Origin: Nelumbo lutea
Lineage: Eukaryota; Streptophyta; Magnoliopsida; Proteales; Nelumbonaceae
NCBI GenBank assembly: GCA_022828595.1
Contig: JAKGHH010000008.1
Location: forward strand, 9,103,728-9,167,727
Reading direction: 5' to 3'
Length of the DNA stretch: 64,000 nt
Shown: positions 1 through 12,486 of the stretch, piece by piece
How the letters are laid out: the number at the start of each line of letters is the position of its first letter
Numbering within the stretch: position 1 is the stretch's first letter
Made by a program: the position numbers and the translations under genes
Notes under the pieces: model-generated
Seen by the model: only the letters and a program-made list of their open reading frames with translations
Databases searched by the model: none
What the model was told of the DNA's origin: nothing

Positions 1-1204
1 CTTAGATTGATCTTAGAAAAAATGGTCGCTCCAGTCATCATATCAAGCATGTCATCAAGCCTAGGAATTGGGAACCTATACTTGATAGTAATCTTGTTGA
101 TTGCTCTACTATCAACGCACATACGCCAAGAACCATCTTTCTTTGGAGTGAGAAGAGTTGGAACAACACATGGACTAAGGCTTTCCCTAATAAAACCTTT
201 CTTTAGGAGGTCATCAACTTGTTGTTTAAGTTCAACTTGCTCTATAGGATTCATACCGTAAGCTGGTAAGTTGGGCAGTTGTGACCCTAGGTACAAGTCA
301 ATAGCACGTTGAATGTCTCTCATGGGAGGTAACTCATTAGGTAGCTCTTTTGGTGCCAAATTTGAAAACTCATCCAACACTTGGACCACTTCTTTAGGCA
401 TTTCAGTAGGTGGAACAACATCTGGTTGCTTTACCTCCTTTGGATATTACAACATATACAACTCCTATCTCCTTGCTTTCTACTTCAAACTCTTTTTTGG
501 AGAGCAAATGCAATGGTTTTTTCTTAGATTGAGCAATGGGCCCTTGGGCTGTAGTCTCCTTTTGAGGTGGTTTGGCATGCCTTTTAATAACTTCCGATGA
601 CATTGGCTTCATGATAATTCGCTTCCTATTAAATGGGAAGTGATAGGTGTTCTCCCTTTCACAATGGTAGATATCCCTATCATACAAAAAAGGCCTTCCA
701 AGCAATATGTGTGTAACATTCATGGGAACAATGTCACACCACATAGAATCAGAATAACTACCATAAGAAATAGTAACAAGGGCTCATTTAGTTATTGGAA
801 TTGTTGTCTTATCAACCCAAGCAATCTTGTATGGTTGTGGTGTCAACTTTAGCCGATCCACAGTGACTTCAGAAATCACATTCATGCTACTGCCACCATC
901 TACGATAAGCTTATAGTACTTGTCTCCACTCTTTACTATAGTTTGAAATATTGCTGTATGAAGCCAATCTTCCTTGGTTTCTTCCTTTGGGGATGCAAGA
1001 ATACGCCGAACTACATCAACATAGTTGCTGTCTTCATCTAAAGCATCATCAGCAGTGAAGGAATAATCCTCTTCTTCAGCTAAGTTATCACTTGGGTCAC
1101 CTATCACTTCAATGCCTTCTTCATAAATGATATTAAGGCTTTTGGTAGGACATTGGTGAGCCATATGACCCTTTCCTCCACATCTAAAGCAACTAGTGTC
1201 GGGG
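1..1204 (-). pseudogene. Gypsy pol: CCHC knuckle, protease, start of RT (broken)
   Basis: Reading down from 1204, the frame gives a zinc knuckle (CFRCGGKGHMAHQC) and then the aspartic protease core (IVDGGSSMNVIS, the D-G/S-G signature). The protease continues in another frame over 744-403, with the typical LLGRPFLYD flap region. RT begins near 260, where the minus strand reads [13 protein letters not shown], a hallmark of Gypsy RT. At least one frameshift (about 750-790) and several frame changes show it is dead. The first residues of the apparent upper ORF are poly-A from the adjoining LINE and are not gag. Confidence 0.85.
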
Positions 1205-2180
1205 TTTTTTTTTTTGATAGGAAACAATAACTTTCATTAGGTAAAACCATAAGAAACAACTATCACCTTCCAAAGTAAAAGGTGACCCCTGAATAACAAA
1301 AATCTTACAACACTGCACAAAACAAAAACTCTTGATTCACCCCTTGTTTTGCTAGGTAGTCAGCTAAAGCATTTGCTGACCTCCTAGACCAATACACTTT
1401 TGCATCCAGCTCCCTTGTGAGGCTTAATAATTCCCTTACTTGTTGTCTAAGGGACCACGTTCCCAAATTGTTTGATTGTAGCCAACCTACTACTAATTTT
1501 GAATCCCCCTCCACTTCCAACTATTGGAAACCCAATTGCTTGGCCCATCTAAGCCCTTGGAGAACACCAAAACTTCATCTCTAAGCGAGTCCCCCAAACC
1601 TATTGGGCCAGAATACAGAGCTAGGATTTTTCCTTCCGCATCTCTAAATACACCCCCTATTCCAGAAGGTCTGGGGTTCCCGATTGAGCTGCCATCAAAG
1701 TTCAGTTTGACATGACACTGCAAAGGAGGGGACCAAACTGCTTGTATGGTAGGTGATGAAGTAGAAGATCTTGCTAAAATATTTCAGTCTCTAATCAAAT
1801 CATCTGTAGAGACATCCTTGAACAAGTTAAGAGTTTTCAGCCAATGTACTGCCTTGATGGTGATCCCTTCAATAGCTTCAGGAGCTGATTTTTCTTTCCC
1901 TTGGAATATCCTATTGTTTCTCTCTTTCCATATTGCCCACAAGATAGCTGCCCTTGTTGTTCTCCACATCACCCCTCCTTTTTTCTTTGGTTGTCGGAAA
2001 AAGCTAGGGTTAAATAAATTTGCTACACTTGTGGGAGGATTCCACCTACAATCAAAGAGAGAGGAGAACCAATCCCAAATTAGAGCACTAAAAGGACAAG
2101 AAATTAATAGGTGATTCACCGTCTCACCATTCCTCAAACAAAGGCTACGGACATGAGGCGACAAGCACTAATTTGGTCTC
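1205..2180 (-). mobile_element. LINE tail A, 5'-truncated (zf-RVT and RNase H)
   Basis: A run of T at 1206-1217 is the poly-A tail of a minus-strand LINE. Upstream of it (higher coordinates) come a plant-LINE RNase H (FDGSSIGNPRPSGIGG, then VEGDSKLVV and ANALADYLAKQG) in two frames (1723-1493 and 1520-1305). Beyond that is the zinc-binding tail of the reverse transcriptase (2164-1784, NHLLISCPFSALIW). Only the last kilobase of the element is present, the usual result of incomplete target-primed reverse transcription. It sits against Gypsy sequence on its left and Copia sequence on its right. I could not find a convincing target duplication. Confidence 0.85.
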
Positions 2181-2219
2181 TTTCTTTGAAGGCTACAGAC
2201 AATAGCCAACTACACCACT

Positions 2220-5200
2220 TTGTTTGCACATATAGGTAGTTCATATGCAACTGCAAATCTTGCATCCACTTCAGGTAATGAGGGACATCTCTGGATTAAA
2301 GACTCAGGAGCATCTGAGCATATGACTAATGCCCCTACCATTTTCAGTTCCTATCAGTTGTGCTCTGGTAGAGACAGAGTCTCTATAGCAGATGATTTAC
2401 ATATGCCCATTGCTGGGAAGGGGACAGTTAGAGTGGCCAATGATAAAACTCTGTCTTTTGTTTTACATGTCCCTAGACTTTATACCAACCTACTGTCTGT
2501 TAGTTTTTTGACAAAAAATTTGAATTGTTCTGTGACATTTTTTCCTAGTAATTGTGTTTTGCAGGATCTGAAGCCAAAGAAGATGATTGAGAGTGGTCGT
2601 GAAGTGAATGGAGTTTACTTTCTGGATGAGATATCGAGACATCAGGGCCATCATGTTAGCAGCAATAGTAGTAGTGGATCAGAGTCAGTGAAACAGATTA
2701 TGCTTTGGCACAATCGCTTGGGACATCTTTCTTTTTGTTCTTTGAAATGTCTTTTCCCAAAGTTATTTGAGTCTGTTCAGTTATCTACTTTGGAGTGTGA
2801 GAGTTGTTAGTTAGGAAAGCATTGTAGACAATCTTTTAAACCAAGTAATAAAAGGAGTACTTTTGCTTTTAATATTATTCACACTGATGTATGGGGGCAT
2901 ATCATATCCTTTCCATGGGAGGATTCCGTTACTTTCTCTTGTTTGTGGATGATTATACATGATATTCTTGGATATATTTGATGAGATCATGTGATGAGGT
3001 TCCTAACTTGGTATGACAGTTCCACCAGATGGTTCTCACACAATTTGGAGTGAGAACTAAGGCTTTTAGATCAGGTAATGCCAAAGAGTACTTTGAAAAG
3101 GACCTGACCACGTATATCTTAGAACATGGTATAGTTCATCAGAGCGGTTGTGCATATACACCGCAATAGAATGGAGTTGCTGAGAGGAAAAATAGACACA
3201 TTGTAGAGGTGGCAAGGAGTCTTATGATATGTGCTTCAGTTCCTGTGCAGTTATGGGGAGATGCAGTTCTTACAGCCGTGCATTTGATTAACCATGTTCC
3301 TTCACGGACTTTGGGGTTTAAGGTGCCATTTAGCCTTCTTTTTCCAGATGGAGAGATATTTCATATACCTCTGAGGGTTTTTGGTTGTGTTTCTTTTGTT
3401 CACATTCGTGGCCCTCGTTGCAAGAAATTGGATCCTAAGGCCAAGAAATGTGTTTTTCTTGGGTATACTCAAAACCAAAAGGGGTATTGCTGTTATGACC
3501 CAGTGTCGAAGAGCAGATTTGTCACTATGGATGTTACCTTCTTTGAATCCACATTCTTCTTGAGTGGTTCTCCTCAGGGGAGAGTTTTGGGGAGGAGAAC
3601 TCACAATCTGTTCCTCTTCCTGTTTCTGTGGAGCCTCCATTAGTTCAACCAGCATTTACATTAGTTCAGCCAGCACCTGCACCTCCAGTTTCATTACCTG
3701 AGCCACTTTGGGCAGTCTCACAAAAATATTAGCGCCGGCAAATGATGGTTGACTCCACACATCCTCAACCACACCACTCTCTGTCAGTCATTCTGAAACT
3801 CCAGATTCGACAGATACAGTTCTAAGTATTCCTCTTGAGCCTGTTATGTTTTCTGATGATAATGTTTCTGTCCCTAACACCATTGTTGCAATTGATCCCA
3901 CTGACCTTGATCTTCCCATTGTATTTCGTAAGGGGAAGAGAAAATGTACAACCCACCGCATTTCACACCGTCTTTCCTACAGTGCCTTATCACCCTTTTA
4001 CCGTGTTTTTCTTTTTTCCTTGGATTTTGTGTCTATACCTAGGAATGTTACTGAGGCTCTCTCCAAACCTAAGTAGAAAATAACCATGCAAGATGAGATG
4101 GATGCTTTGGTCAAAAACCAAACTTGGGAAATAGTTGATCTTCCCCCAGACAAGGAGACAATCGGATGTATATGGGTATTCACAGTGAAGTATAAGGCCG
4201 ATGGCAAGATAGAGAGGTGCAAGGCAATGTTGGTAGCAAAAGGGTATACTCAGACCTATTGTGTTGATTATTTTGGAAACCTTTGCACTAGTAGCTAAGA
4301 TGAGTTCTGTTCGTATCCTTTTATCTCTAACAACCACTTATTCATGGCCCTTGTTCCAATTTGGTGTCAAAAATGCTTTCCTTAATGGTGATTTACAGGA
4401 GGAGGTATAAGGACATTCCAACAGGCTTTTATGAAAATGTTGGTAAAGGAAAGGTGTGCAGACTCAAAAAATCTCTGTATGGACTGAAACAATCACCTAA
4501 GGCTTTTGACAGGTTCAAAGGGGCACTCATTCGTTTTGGATACACAGACACAGTCTGATCACACCCTCTTTGTGAAGAGGAGAAACGCTCTGGTGTCAAT
4601 TCTGATTGTGTTTGTGGATGATATAGTGGTGACAGGAAATGATCTGGAGGAGATTGATGATCTCAAAAAATCATTGTAGCAAGAATTTGATATCAAAGAT
4701 CTTGGTGAGCTCAAATACTTCTTAGGGATTGAAGTTGCAAAATCCAAGCATGGGATCTTCTTTTCGCAGAGAAAGTATGTACTTGATTTACTGCGAGAGA
4801 CTGGGAAGCTAGGGACCAAACCAGTAGACACTCCTATTGATCCAAACCACAGAATTAATGGTGCGGATGGTGAGTTGGTAAAGGATGTGGGGAGATATCA
4901 AAGAATGGTGGGCCGACTGCTGTATTTTGTATGACACGACCGGATATTTCTTATGCTGTTAGTGTTGTGAGTCAGTACATGCATGCACCTCGGGTTCAGC
5001 ATTGGGAATCTATTGAGAGAATACTTGCATATCTGAAAAGGCACCCTGGCAGAGGCATTCTTTTCTCAAATTATGAGAATCTGAAGCTAGAATCTTATAC
5101 AGATGTAGACTGGGCAGGATGCTTAGATGACAGGAGGTTTACATCAGGAGTGTGTACCTTTGTAGGTGGAAACTTGATCTCCTGGAAGAGTAAGAAGCAA

Positions 5201-5560
5201 GCGTTTGTAGCAAGGTCAAGTGCAGAGGCTGAGTATAGATCCATGGCTCATGGTGTCTCAAAACTTCTTTGGGTTAGATCTCTTTTGAGTGAGATTGGGG
5301 TGAAAGCAGAGGAACCTCTGATGTTATACTGTGACAATCAGGTTGCAATCAATATTGCCCACAATCCAATTCAGCATGATAGGACAAACCACATTGAAGT
5401 TGTTAGACATTTTATAAGAGAAAGGGTAACAACCAGAGAAGTTTGTTTGCCTTATGTCTCTTCAGAGTTGCAGTTGGCTGATGTTCTCATTAAAGGGGTG
5501 GCAAAGAACAAGCTTGAACATGTTTTTCTGAGTAGATGTTTTATGTTAGTTGTTAGATAG
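2220..5560 (+). pseudogene. Copia pol (protease-integrase-RT-RNase H), broken
   Basis: 2220-2810 holds the protease (LWIKDSGASEHMT) and GAG-pre-integrase box (LWHNRLGHLSF). 2880-3640 holds the integrase, with HTDVWG at its start and later the stretch ending in NRHIVEVARSL; a stop at about 3169 and shifts interrupt it. 4086-4830 holds the RT, including VAKGYTQ, SLYGLKQSPKAF and FVDDIVVTGND; stops lie near 4298, 4558 and 4678. 4931-5560 holds the RNase H, including SYTDVDWAGC and ARSSAEAEYRSMA. The number of disruptions shows an old, inactive copy. This feature covers all fragments and is not one open frame. Confidence 0.88.
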
Positions 5561-5570
5561 GAGGTGGGGA

Positions 5571-5921
5571 CCATAGTAGTTATGTGAGTCCAAATTTTAT
5601 TATGTTTTTAAGTGTTATATATGCTGTTTTATGTTTTGCCTCCCTATAAGGGCATAATTGTCTTGGTACTGTTCTATTATTTTAGTATAAATAATAAGTG
5701 AAGGGGGCGGCTAGATTATTGCTCTCTTTTCTTTTCAACTTCTCTTCTTCTCTTGTTCTCCTTCTCTCTTCATTCTCTCTTCAAGAAACTACTTTTCTTT
5801 TATATATATATATATATTTAATTCTACAGATTTCTACTACCCACATGCACCACCTTTCTCCAAATCCTCTGATGCTCAATACTTCCTGCAAAAAGTCCCA
5901 GTCCACCAAGTCATAGACCTT
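5571..5921 (+). repeat. Probable 3' LTR of the truncated Copia element
   Basis: It follows the RNase H stop codon and a purine-rich tract (AGGAGGTGGGGA, 5560-5571) that fits a polypurine tract. Inside is a TATA-like stretch (AGTATAAATAATAAG, about 5685-5699) followed by GGGGGCGGC and a CT-rich leader, as expected for U3-R-U5. There is no second LTR to compare with, so its exact ends are inferred. Confidence 0.5.
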
Positions 5922-6106
5922 TTTTTTTTGATCAATAACAAAAGTTTTATAAAAAGAGATATAGAAATTACAACCAGGAGGGAGGGGTAAAAAGACTTAA
6001 CCCTCCCTAACAAATTGAAAAAACATATTACAATATAGCCCAAAAAAGATTTGTTCTTCCCACCCCCTGTTTGGCCAAGGTATCAGCCATGGAGTTAGTG
6101 CACACT
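5922..6106 (-). mobile_element. LINE tail B, very short (RNase H C-terminus)
   Basis: A T-tract at about 5920-5929 is the inverted poly-A. The minus strand then reads TNSMADTLAKQGVGRTN, the end of the plant LINE RNase H. Only about 185 bases were copied. The sequence switches to Gypsy gag (FKNGLRAEIK on the minus strand) at about 6106. No target duplication is visible because the T-tract side abuts Copia sequence. Confidence 0.8.
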
Positions 6107-6857
6107 TGATTTCAGCCCTTAGTCCATTCTTGAATCGAACCAACTTTTGCTCTCACTTTCAGTAGTATCACATCTAATAGATAATTCATCAAATTTATGC
6201 ATGTATTCAACTACAGATAGTGTACCTTGCTTGAAGTTAGTCAATTCCTCAATCCTCGTATAACTCATCTTGGAAGTCCATTGGGAGGTACTTGTCTCTC
6301 AAAATTTTCTTCATTTCTGGCCATGTAGAAAATTAGAAATAGGACCATCACCTCTATTCTCCTATCGTCGCTCCATGCTTCTCCACCAGCCAATCTGAAA
6401 AAGATTGAGGGTCTAAATTTCCATTGAAATCAGAAACATCCACCTTTTCCTTCTTGGTTATATCATCTGCATAACCACCATATTCAGCTTGTTCCATCAT
6501 CTCATCAAATAGATTTGTGAGTGATGCTTCTTGATCAATCCCTTGATGGGTATTTCGGGCTTGATTAACTTGTGTAGGTGGTACCCTTGTGTAGTTTGCA
6601 GCTCTTTGTCATCTTCTAAGATTAACGGATCCTTCATCTTCACCATTATCATCTTCATGGACAGCTCTGTTGTTTCGTCCCCCATCCCTTTCATTGATTA
6701 CTGATGCTTCTTGTTGGGTTTCTTCTTCTTTAGCTTCTTGAAGTTCTTTTACTTGTGCTTCAAGGGTTTCAACTCTCTTGCAAAGGGTGGAAATCAATGA
6801 ATCTCTTTGTGTATTAGTCAACTGACCCCTGTATTGCTTGCTACTATGTGTAGCCAT
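6107..6857 (-). pseudogene. Gypsy gag, broken
   Basis: The gag starts at 6857 (MATHSSKQYRGQ) with a coiled-coil-like stretch (ETLEAQVKELQEAKEEE). After frame changes it reaches the retrotransposon gag domain (QSFSDWL; then GTLSVVEYMHKFDELSIRC). It ends at AEIK, where LINE tail B begins. The CCHC box that should follow is found 5 kb away at 1204, which shows that the two parts belong to one element. Confidence 0.8.
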
Positions 6858-6879
6858 GATGATAACAGCCTATAACCTT

Positions 6880-6892
6880 GGCTCTGATACCA
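6880..6892 (-). other. Primer-binding site, initiator tRNA-Met type
   Basis: The minus strand reads TGGTATCAGAGCC, complementary to the 3' end of plant initiator tRNA-Met. It lies six bases inside the LTR, as expected for the start of minus-strand DNA synthesis. Confidence 0.85.
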
Positions 6893-6898
6893 AACTGA

Positions 6899-7388
6899 TG
6901 TAGGACCAGCTTAGTTCTAGTCCTTGGAGGATGTTGAATGGTCTTCTTGATTAAAGTTTTATGGCTGTTGATGGTTGTAATGGTTTCTTGAAGGAATAAG
7001 AGAGAAAATAAGGAGAGGAAGAAGAGAGAAAATACCTGGAATCACTCACAGGGTGCCTAGAATCACTCTAGGGCATGGGAATCACTCACCATAGCTAGCA
7101 TAAGCTGAAGAAAACTCAATATAATTCATTGCATTTGTGTAAAACGTCCACACATATTTATAGACTCTAAACTCATAATAACCCTAGGAGTCAAACTGTT
7201 AGACTCATAATAGTCTGAGTCAAACTGTTAAGACTCAATAATCCTAATAGGACTCAAACTAAGCTATCATTATCCTACTTCAATTCAAAGAAGACTCAAT
7301 AACTCTAATCCTACTTATGCAATGACTGAAATTTTAAACATAAAAAAACTATAACTAGACAAATTAAACCCTATCATTGGACCCTACA
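6899..7388 (-). repeat. 5' LTR of the Gypsy element (490 bp)
   Basis: It begins TGTAGGACC and ends GGACCCTACA on the + strand, giving the inverted TGTAGG/CCTACA ends expected of an LTR. It is next to the PBS. No target duplication can be checked because the other LTR is outside the window. Confidence 0.8.
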
Positions 7389-8420
7389 GAGAAATTATAA
7401 AATGACAAAAATACCCTTGGTATTTAGTTCAGTCCAAATCCCAAGTACCATCACTATGCCATATCAGAACCTGTTGTAAAGCCTTCTTCTTTCTAGAATA
7501 AGTCTTAATGTGTGCTGATTGATTCCTATCACTATACCTAGGTGTATAAAGGCATATTTTGAGATTGCCTTATGCCTTTGGTGTTTCCCCATGACAGTTG
7601 GAGTAATTTTGGGTGTAGTGCATCCAAACCATATCATATTTGTATAAATATGACACAATTGTGTAAAAAGACAATATAAAAGACCGAATTTCAACTCGAA
7701 GAGCTATAAGATGAGCTTTGGCCCTTCTGTGGCCAAAATAAAGGTTTTACTCTTTCATTTTTCCTTTCTGTGAAGTTAACACACCTGTATATTCTCTCAT
7801 CTACATCCTCATCACATTCAAAATATAGACTCTATCCCTTAATATATTTGTTTCCTTCTATTCTTTTATTTATCACACAAACAATTTCTCTCTAGATCTC
7901 CCTCCCACATTAATTGAATAGTGATCCATTGCCTAATTTTTCATATGCATGATATTCTCTTAGTTCTACTCTCAGTGTTTTGATTCTTTCGTGTTAGATC
8001 ACTTTAATGCTTTGCAGTTGCTAAACCTAGGGAAATATGCTAATTCATAAGAGAATAGGGAGGCAAGCTAAAAATATCCATTTTTTTATATAAAAAATAA
8101 TTGCCTAGGTGGGCACCTAGTCACCTAGGTCACAAGATACTCTGCTAGTGCCCAGCCTCAACTTAGTGAGTTAGCGCTTTGACAATTATGGACTTAGACT
8201 AATATGGAACATATTAATCTATAACAGATGATTTCTTCTTCCTAATGGAAAGAGTTCAGCTATTGTTATCTATTTTCTCTAGTTTCTTTATTTCTATTAC
8301 TAAATCTCCATTTGTCAATGTAGAAACATTTTATACAAGGTGTTCTAGAACCATGTGTCTGGGTTATCACCCAAGAATAACATTGCATGTTCATAATTGT
8401 CAGTGGCTTCAATAATGCAG
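7389..8420 (+). other. Non-coding stretch, inferred intron of the YebC/TACO1-family gene
   Basis: No convincing coding exon or element was found. The open frame at 7464-7694 on the minus strand resembles nothing known. The stretch ends in AATAATGCAG, a splice acceptor directly before the first visible exon. The conserved N-terminal YebC motif (GRKGAQD-like) is not here, so earlier exons must lie left of the window. Confidence 0.5.
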
Positions 8421-8577
8421 CGTCAAGAAGGGTGGTCCAAATCCAGTATCAAACACTGTTTTGGCTGCTGTACTAGAGAAAGCTAAGGAGCTTGATGTGC
8501 CCAAGGAAATTCTGGAGCGCAACATTAAGAGAGCTTCTGAAAAGGGACAAGAAGTTTACATTGAGAAATTCTATGAA
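8421..8577 (+). CDS. YebC/TACO1-family gene, exon (first visible)
   Basis: It follows acceptor AATGCAG and precedes donor GTATGC. It starts with one base completing a split codon, then VKKGGPNPVSNT, and ends on the complete codon GAA. Confidence 0.9.
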
Positions 8578-11500
8578 GTATGCATTAAATTCGTGTTGCA
8601 AATTATTGAATTCCATTTTTGGTGCTCTTTTGAAGTTACTATCATTGTATCATGGGAATTTTGTTGTTGTTATTAAGCATTTTAATCCTCTTTTTTATTT
8701 TTTATTTTGTAATTAACATACTGACCTGAAGATTGTATTGGATGCTTTGAAATCGGATCTTCAAAATACAGGTATATGGTTTTGGTGGAGTAGGTATAGT
8801 AGTTGAGGTTTTAACAGATAAAATAACCAGATCAGTGGCAGCTGTTAGAGAGGTAGCAAAGGACTATGGTGGAAAGATGGCAGACCCAGGCTCAATTATG
8901 TTCAAGTTTAGACGTGCTCGGGTTGTAAATATAAAGGTCACAGATGCTGACAAAGACCAACTTCTTGCAATAGCCTTAGATGCTGGTGCTGAGGATGTTA
9001 TTGAACCTCCAACATATGAAGATGACCCAGAAGAAGATAGAATAGAAAGGTAAAAGTATAGTTCCTTTTATAGAGATTATGACTTAGTTCTTTCTCTCTC
9101 TCTCTCTGGTCAGTACCTTAGTTCTTTTTCTTATCATATTTCTAAATGCTATATACATACGCACATATGTACATACATAAATACATACATACATATATAT
9201 ATATATATTAAATTCTAGTTGTTGGCTAAATATGCTACTTATTTCATGTTTAATGTTTAAACATTTGCACTGCAACAAAGTAACTGCGTATCCTGTATAT
9301 ATCTGAAATTTTCTTTTCATGGACATACAATGGAGTATCCAACTTGCAATTGAGTTTATGAGGAGTTCTCTGAAATCCAGGTAGATTGCTTCATTGCCAT
9401 CTGCAAGTCTTCCTGGACTTGATTGTGTGACTGTAGGTCATAGTCATCTCCTTCATGACATACCCTTCTTTACATAAGATATGTATTTTTTTATCAGCTT
9501 CATAACATAATGATGTTGCTGCTATTTTGGGAGAAGCTGGTAAAATGTTAGGCATGCATGGTAGGGCAGTAGGCGTATGTATACCTAAAACTCTTCAAGT
9601 ATTTGAAGAATAAGATTTCTTAATAGAATAATTATAACTCGTATCTTCAGTAAAAAAAAACTATTATAACTCAAATGGGCTTAACTAGAAAGAAATGTAA
9701 TTACCAAAGGACTTTGTACAGTGGCATTGACTGCATTGACAAGAAATAAAATATCCTTTTCTGTTTCTATTGAGGGATGCACAATGTCTATGGCCCCATT
9801 TGTTTGCTGGAAGAAGCACAGTGGTGGAAGGTTTTGGAGCAGGGAGGATGTCATTGTGTAAAGAAATGCTTAATGAGCCACAACCGGTGGGTATGAAAAG
9901 AATGTAAAACGTGAGTGGCACTATAAACATGAGCTGTTTTACTTGGATATGGAAAGGGCACAACTGGATATGAAATTTAACTAAAATTTAAAATATCTGA
10001 CACAATATATATGGCACCCTTGTATTAGGTATCCAGGTATGATAGAATATGAGATATCACAGCCTGGTCATTAATACCTTTATATACTTTGGTTAACTAG
10101 TTAATTCCAAGAGGTGGTAATAGCTGAATACAGTGGATTTTTTCTATGAGAGTTTTCCACTTTGGCTGCAAGAATATTGTCTACATGGCCTTTTAAAGAA
10201 TAGAAGCCCTCTTACCATGGAAAAAATGCCTGTGAGGTCTAAAAATAGTGCACAGAAAGGAGGTGAAATTCCTAGGTTTAACTATGGGATTTTGGAAAGC
10301 TTGGTGGTATTTTCGGAGTATGTGATTAGCCATATGGATGATTTGGGGTTTGTATAACCTGCCCTATTTAACAGAGAAAGCGAATCTAAACCATAGGGTA
10401 TCTCTTACACAGGTTTAGGGTGGTTTAACACTGCTTTACAGTCCAGGAATCTAGGTGATCTATCTTGGAGATGAAAGAGAGAATTCTTTTTTTTTTTTTT
10501 CTTAACAAGTCTTATTTATGGGTGAAAAGGAGGCAAGAATCAATGAACATTGTGACAAAATTGGTTTCAGCTAGGAAGCAAAGATCTTCAATAAATCAAT
10601 AATCTTTTAAAGAATGCAAGAGAACTAAGATAGAGTAAGGAAAAATAGAAGAGGATCATTAACTAATCAGGATCAGTCAAGACTCAAGAACAGTTTAAGA
10701 TCCTAGAAAAAATGCAGGGAAATTAGATCTGAATTTGTAACTGGTGTACTCTTTGCAGATCACATGGTGAGGATTGTTACCACTTATTTTATCTTGTAGT
10801 GTCACTGCAGAGCTTTGGGTTTGGCTTTTCTCCTTGTTTTGGTGCAGGTGGGAGATGCCAGCAGAAGGAAGCATGTTGTTTAACCCATTTGTTCTCTCTT
10901 GGCCCCATAAAAGAGGAAGAAGAATGTGGAGGTGTGCGAGAGCTGCTTTGATATGAACAGTTTGGGAAGAAAGGAATACTAGAATCTTCCAAGAGAAGGG
11001 GAGGAGCAGCCAGGCCCTAAAAGACTGCATTTTGAATAGGGCAATACAGTGGTTAAAGACTATGGAACTGTTTCACCAAATTTCCTTTAATGATTTATGG
11101 AGGAACTGGTTAGCAGTAGCAAGCTGTTCATCCTCAAAGGAAAGGGTCTCTACAAACTGGGCCCCCCTCCTCAAGGTTTTCTGAAGCTGAATTTTGATGG
11201 GAGTAGCCAGGGCAACCCAGGGCCCTCTGGGATGGGAGGTGTTTTGAGAAATGAGGCTTGAGACATTATCCTTTTCTACTCTGGCCCATTGAGCGTTGGG
11301 AATTCTGTTAGTGCAGAATTGCTAGCTGCTATGCAAGGGGTCTTCCTTGCAAAAGAATTGGGTGTGGAGCAGTGGCTGATTGAAGGGGACTCTAAGGTAG
11401 TGGTTGAGTGGTTAAATAATCCGGAGAATATTGTGTGGGGTTACAAGAATGAGCTAAAGAAATACAAATGGTTGATAAGGAATATAACTGTTACTGTACA

Positions 11501-12451
11501 GTGGGTGAGGAGATCAGCTAATGCCTTCACTGATAGCTTGGCAAAACAGGGCACAACTCGGGAAACACTATTTTGGGCTGAGCTGTAATTTTGTATTAGT
11601 ACACATGTACATTTTGCTTTAGATTCTGTGTTTTAATATTTTGTGTGCTTCATGTTTGGAGAAGCGGCATCTCACGCCTTCCCAGGGGACTGATTATGTA
11701 ATTTCTTTCTGATTTAATGGAAATATGATATTTTATCTATAAAAAAAGGTTAGATAAAGAACATAAATTCTTAAATTTAACACTCTCCTACTTATATTAC
11801 AATTTCAGAAAAATGAAAAAAATTGAGTTATTTTCACCAACCGACACCCTATCAGTAAAATGGTCACAACTCTTCCAAAACACATCTCATTTGCAAGGTA
11901 TTGGTTTGAATAACTTATCCAATAATACCCAAATCAAGAAAACAGATAAGCTTTGAAACCTGAAAAATAGGCTGAAAGAAAAGTGACAAACCTGAAACTA
12001 CAGCAAAAGTTGTCTTAAGTGAACCCTGTAACTAAATCTGACCAAGACAGTAAAAGAGGCTTTAATAGCTAAGGAAAACTAATCAATCATCACTTAGTAG
12101 AAATAAAGAACTTGCTTAAGCTATAGTAAATTGACCTAAAAGGTTAAGCATAAACTATGAAACTGTCACTGAAAAACCAAAGAGAGAAGAAGAAATTGGA
12201 TTTCTCTCACAGGGGTTATAGATCTTCTGATCTCATTGCACCAACACCCCATTTCTAGGCGTTAGCATAGGGGTATTTCTGTCTTTATACCTTGATTAAT
12301 GTTGCTGATCTGTAATGTTGTGTTGGAACAAGTGCTCTTAACTTAAGTAAGGGCACATAGGTCTTTTCAGTTATGTTTTAATAATAATATAAATACTTAC
12401 TGGCCGACTGGGAGAAGTCAAGTTGACTCTTTCAGTTCGAACCAGAATTCT

Positions 12452-12486
<35 letters not shown>

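Larger units (their letters stand above)
2185..5921 (+). mobile_element. Ty1/Copia retrotransposon, 5'-truncated
   Basis: Domains run protease, GAG-pre-integrase, integrase, RT, RNase H, which is the Copia order. A probable 3' LTR follows. No 5' LTR, PBS or gag is present: the element begins just upstream of the protease, directly against the 5' end of a minus-strand LINE tail. Its 3' end abuts the T-tract of another minus-strand LINE tail. The left boundary is uncertain by about 30 bases. Confidence 0.85.
1..7388 (-). mobile_element. Ty3/Gypsy retrotransposon, 5' LTR to RT, interrupted
   Basis: This is the outermost element of the left cluster and is read right to left. In order it shows an LTR (7388-6899), a tRNA-Met primer-binding site (6892-6880), gag (6857-6107), then after an interruption a CCHC knuckle, protease and the start of reverse transcriptase running off the left edge. 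The protease-before-RT order and the RT motif VDSRAINK class it as Gypsy. The interruption (1205-6106) consists of LINE tails and a Copia fragment. Some gag sequence before the CCHC box is missing, so the insertion was accompanied by loss. If the YebC gene continues leftwards, the whole element lies in one of its introns. Confidence 0.85.
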
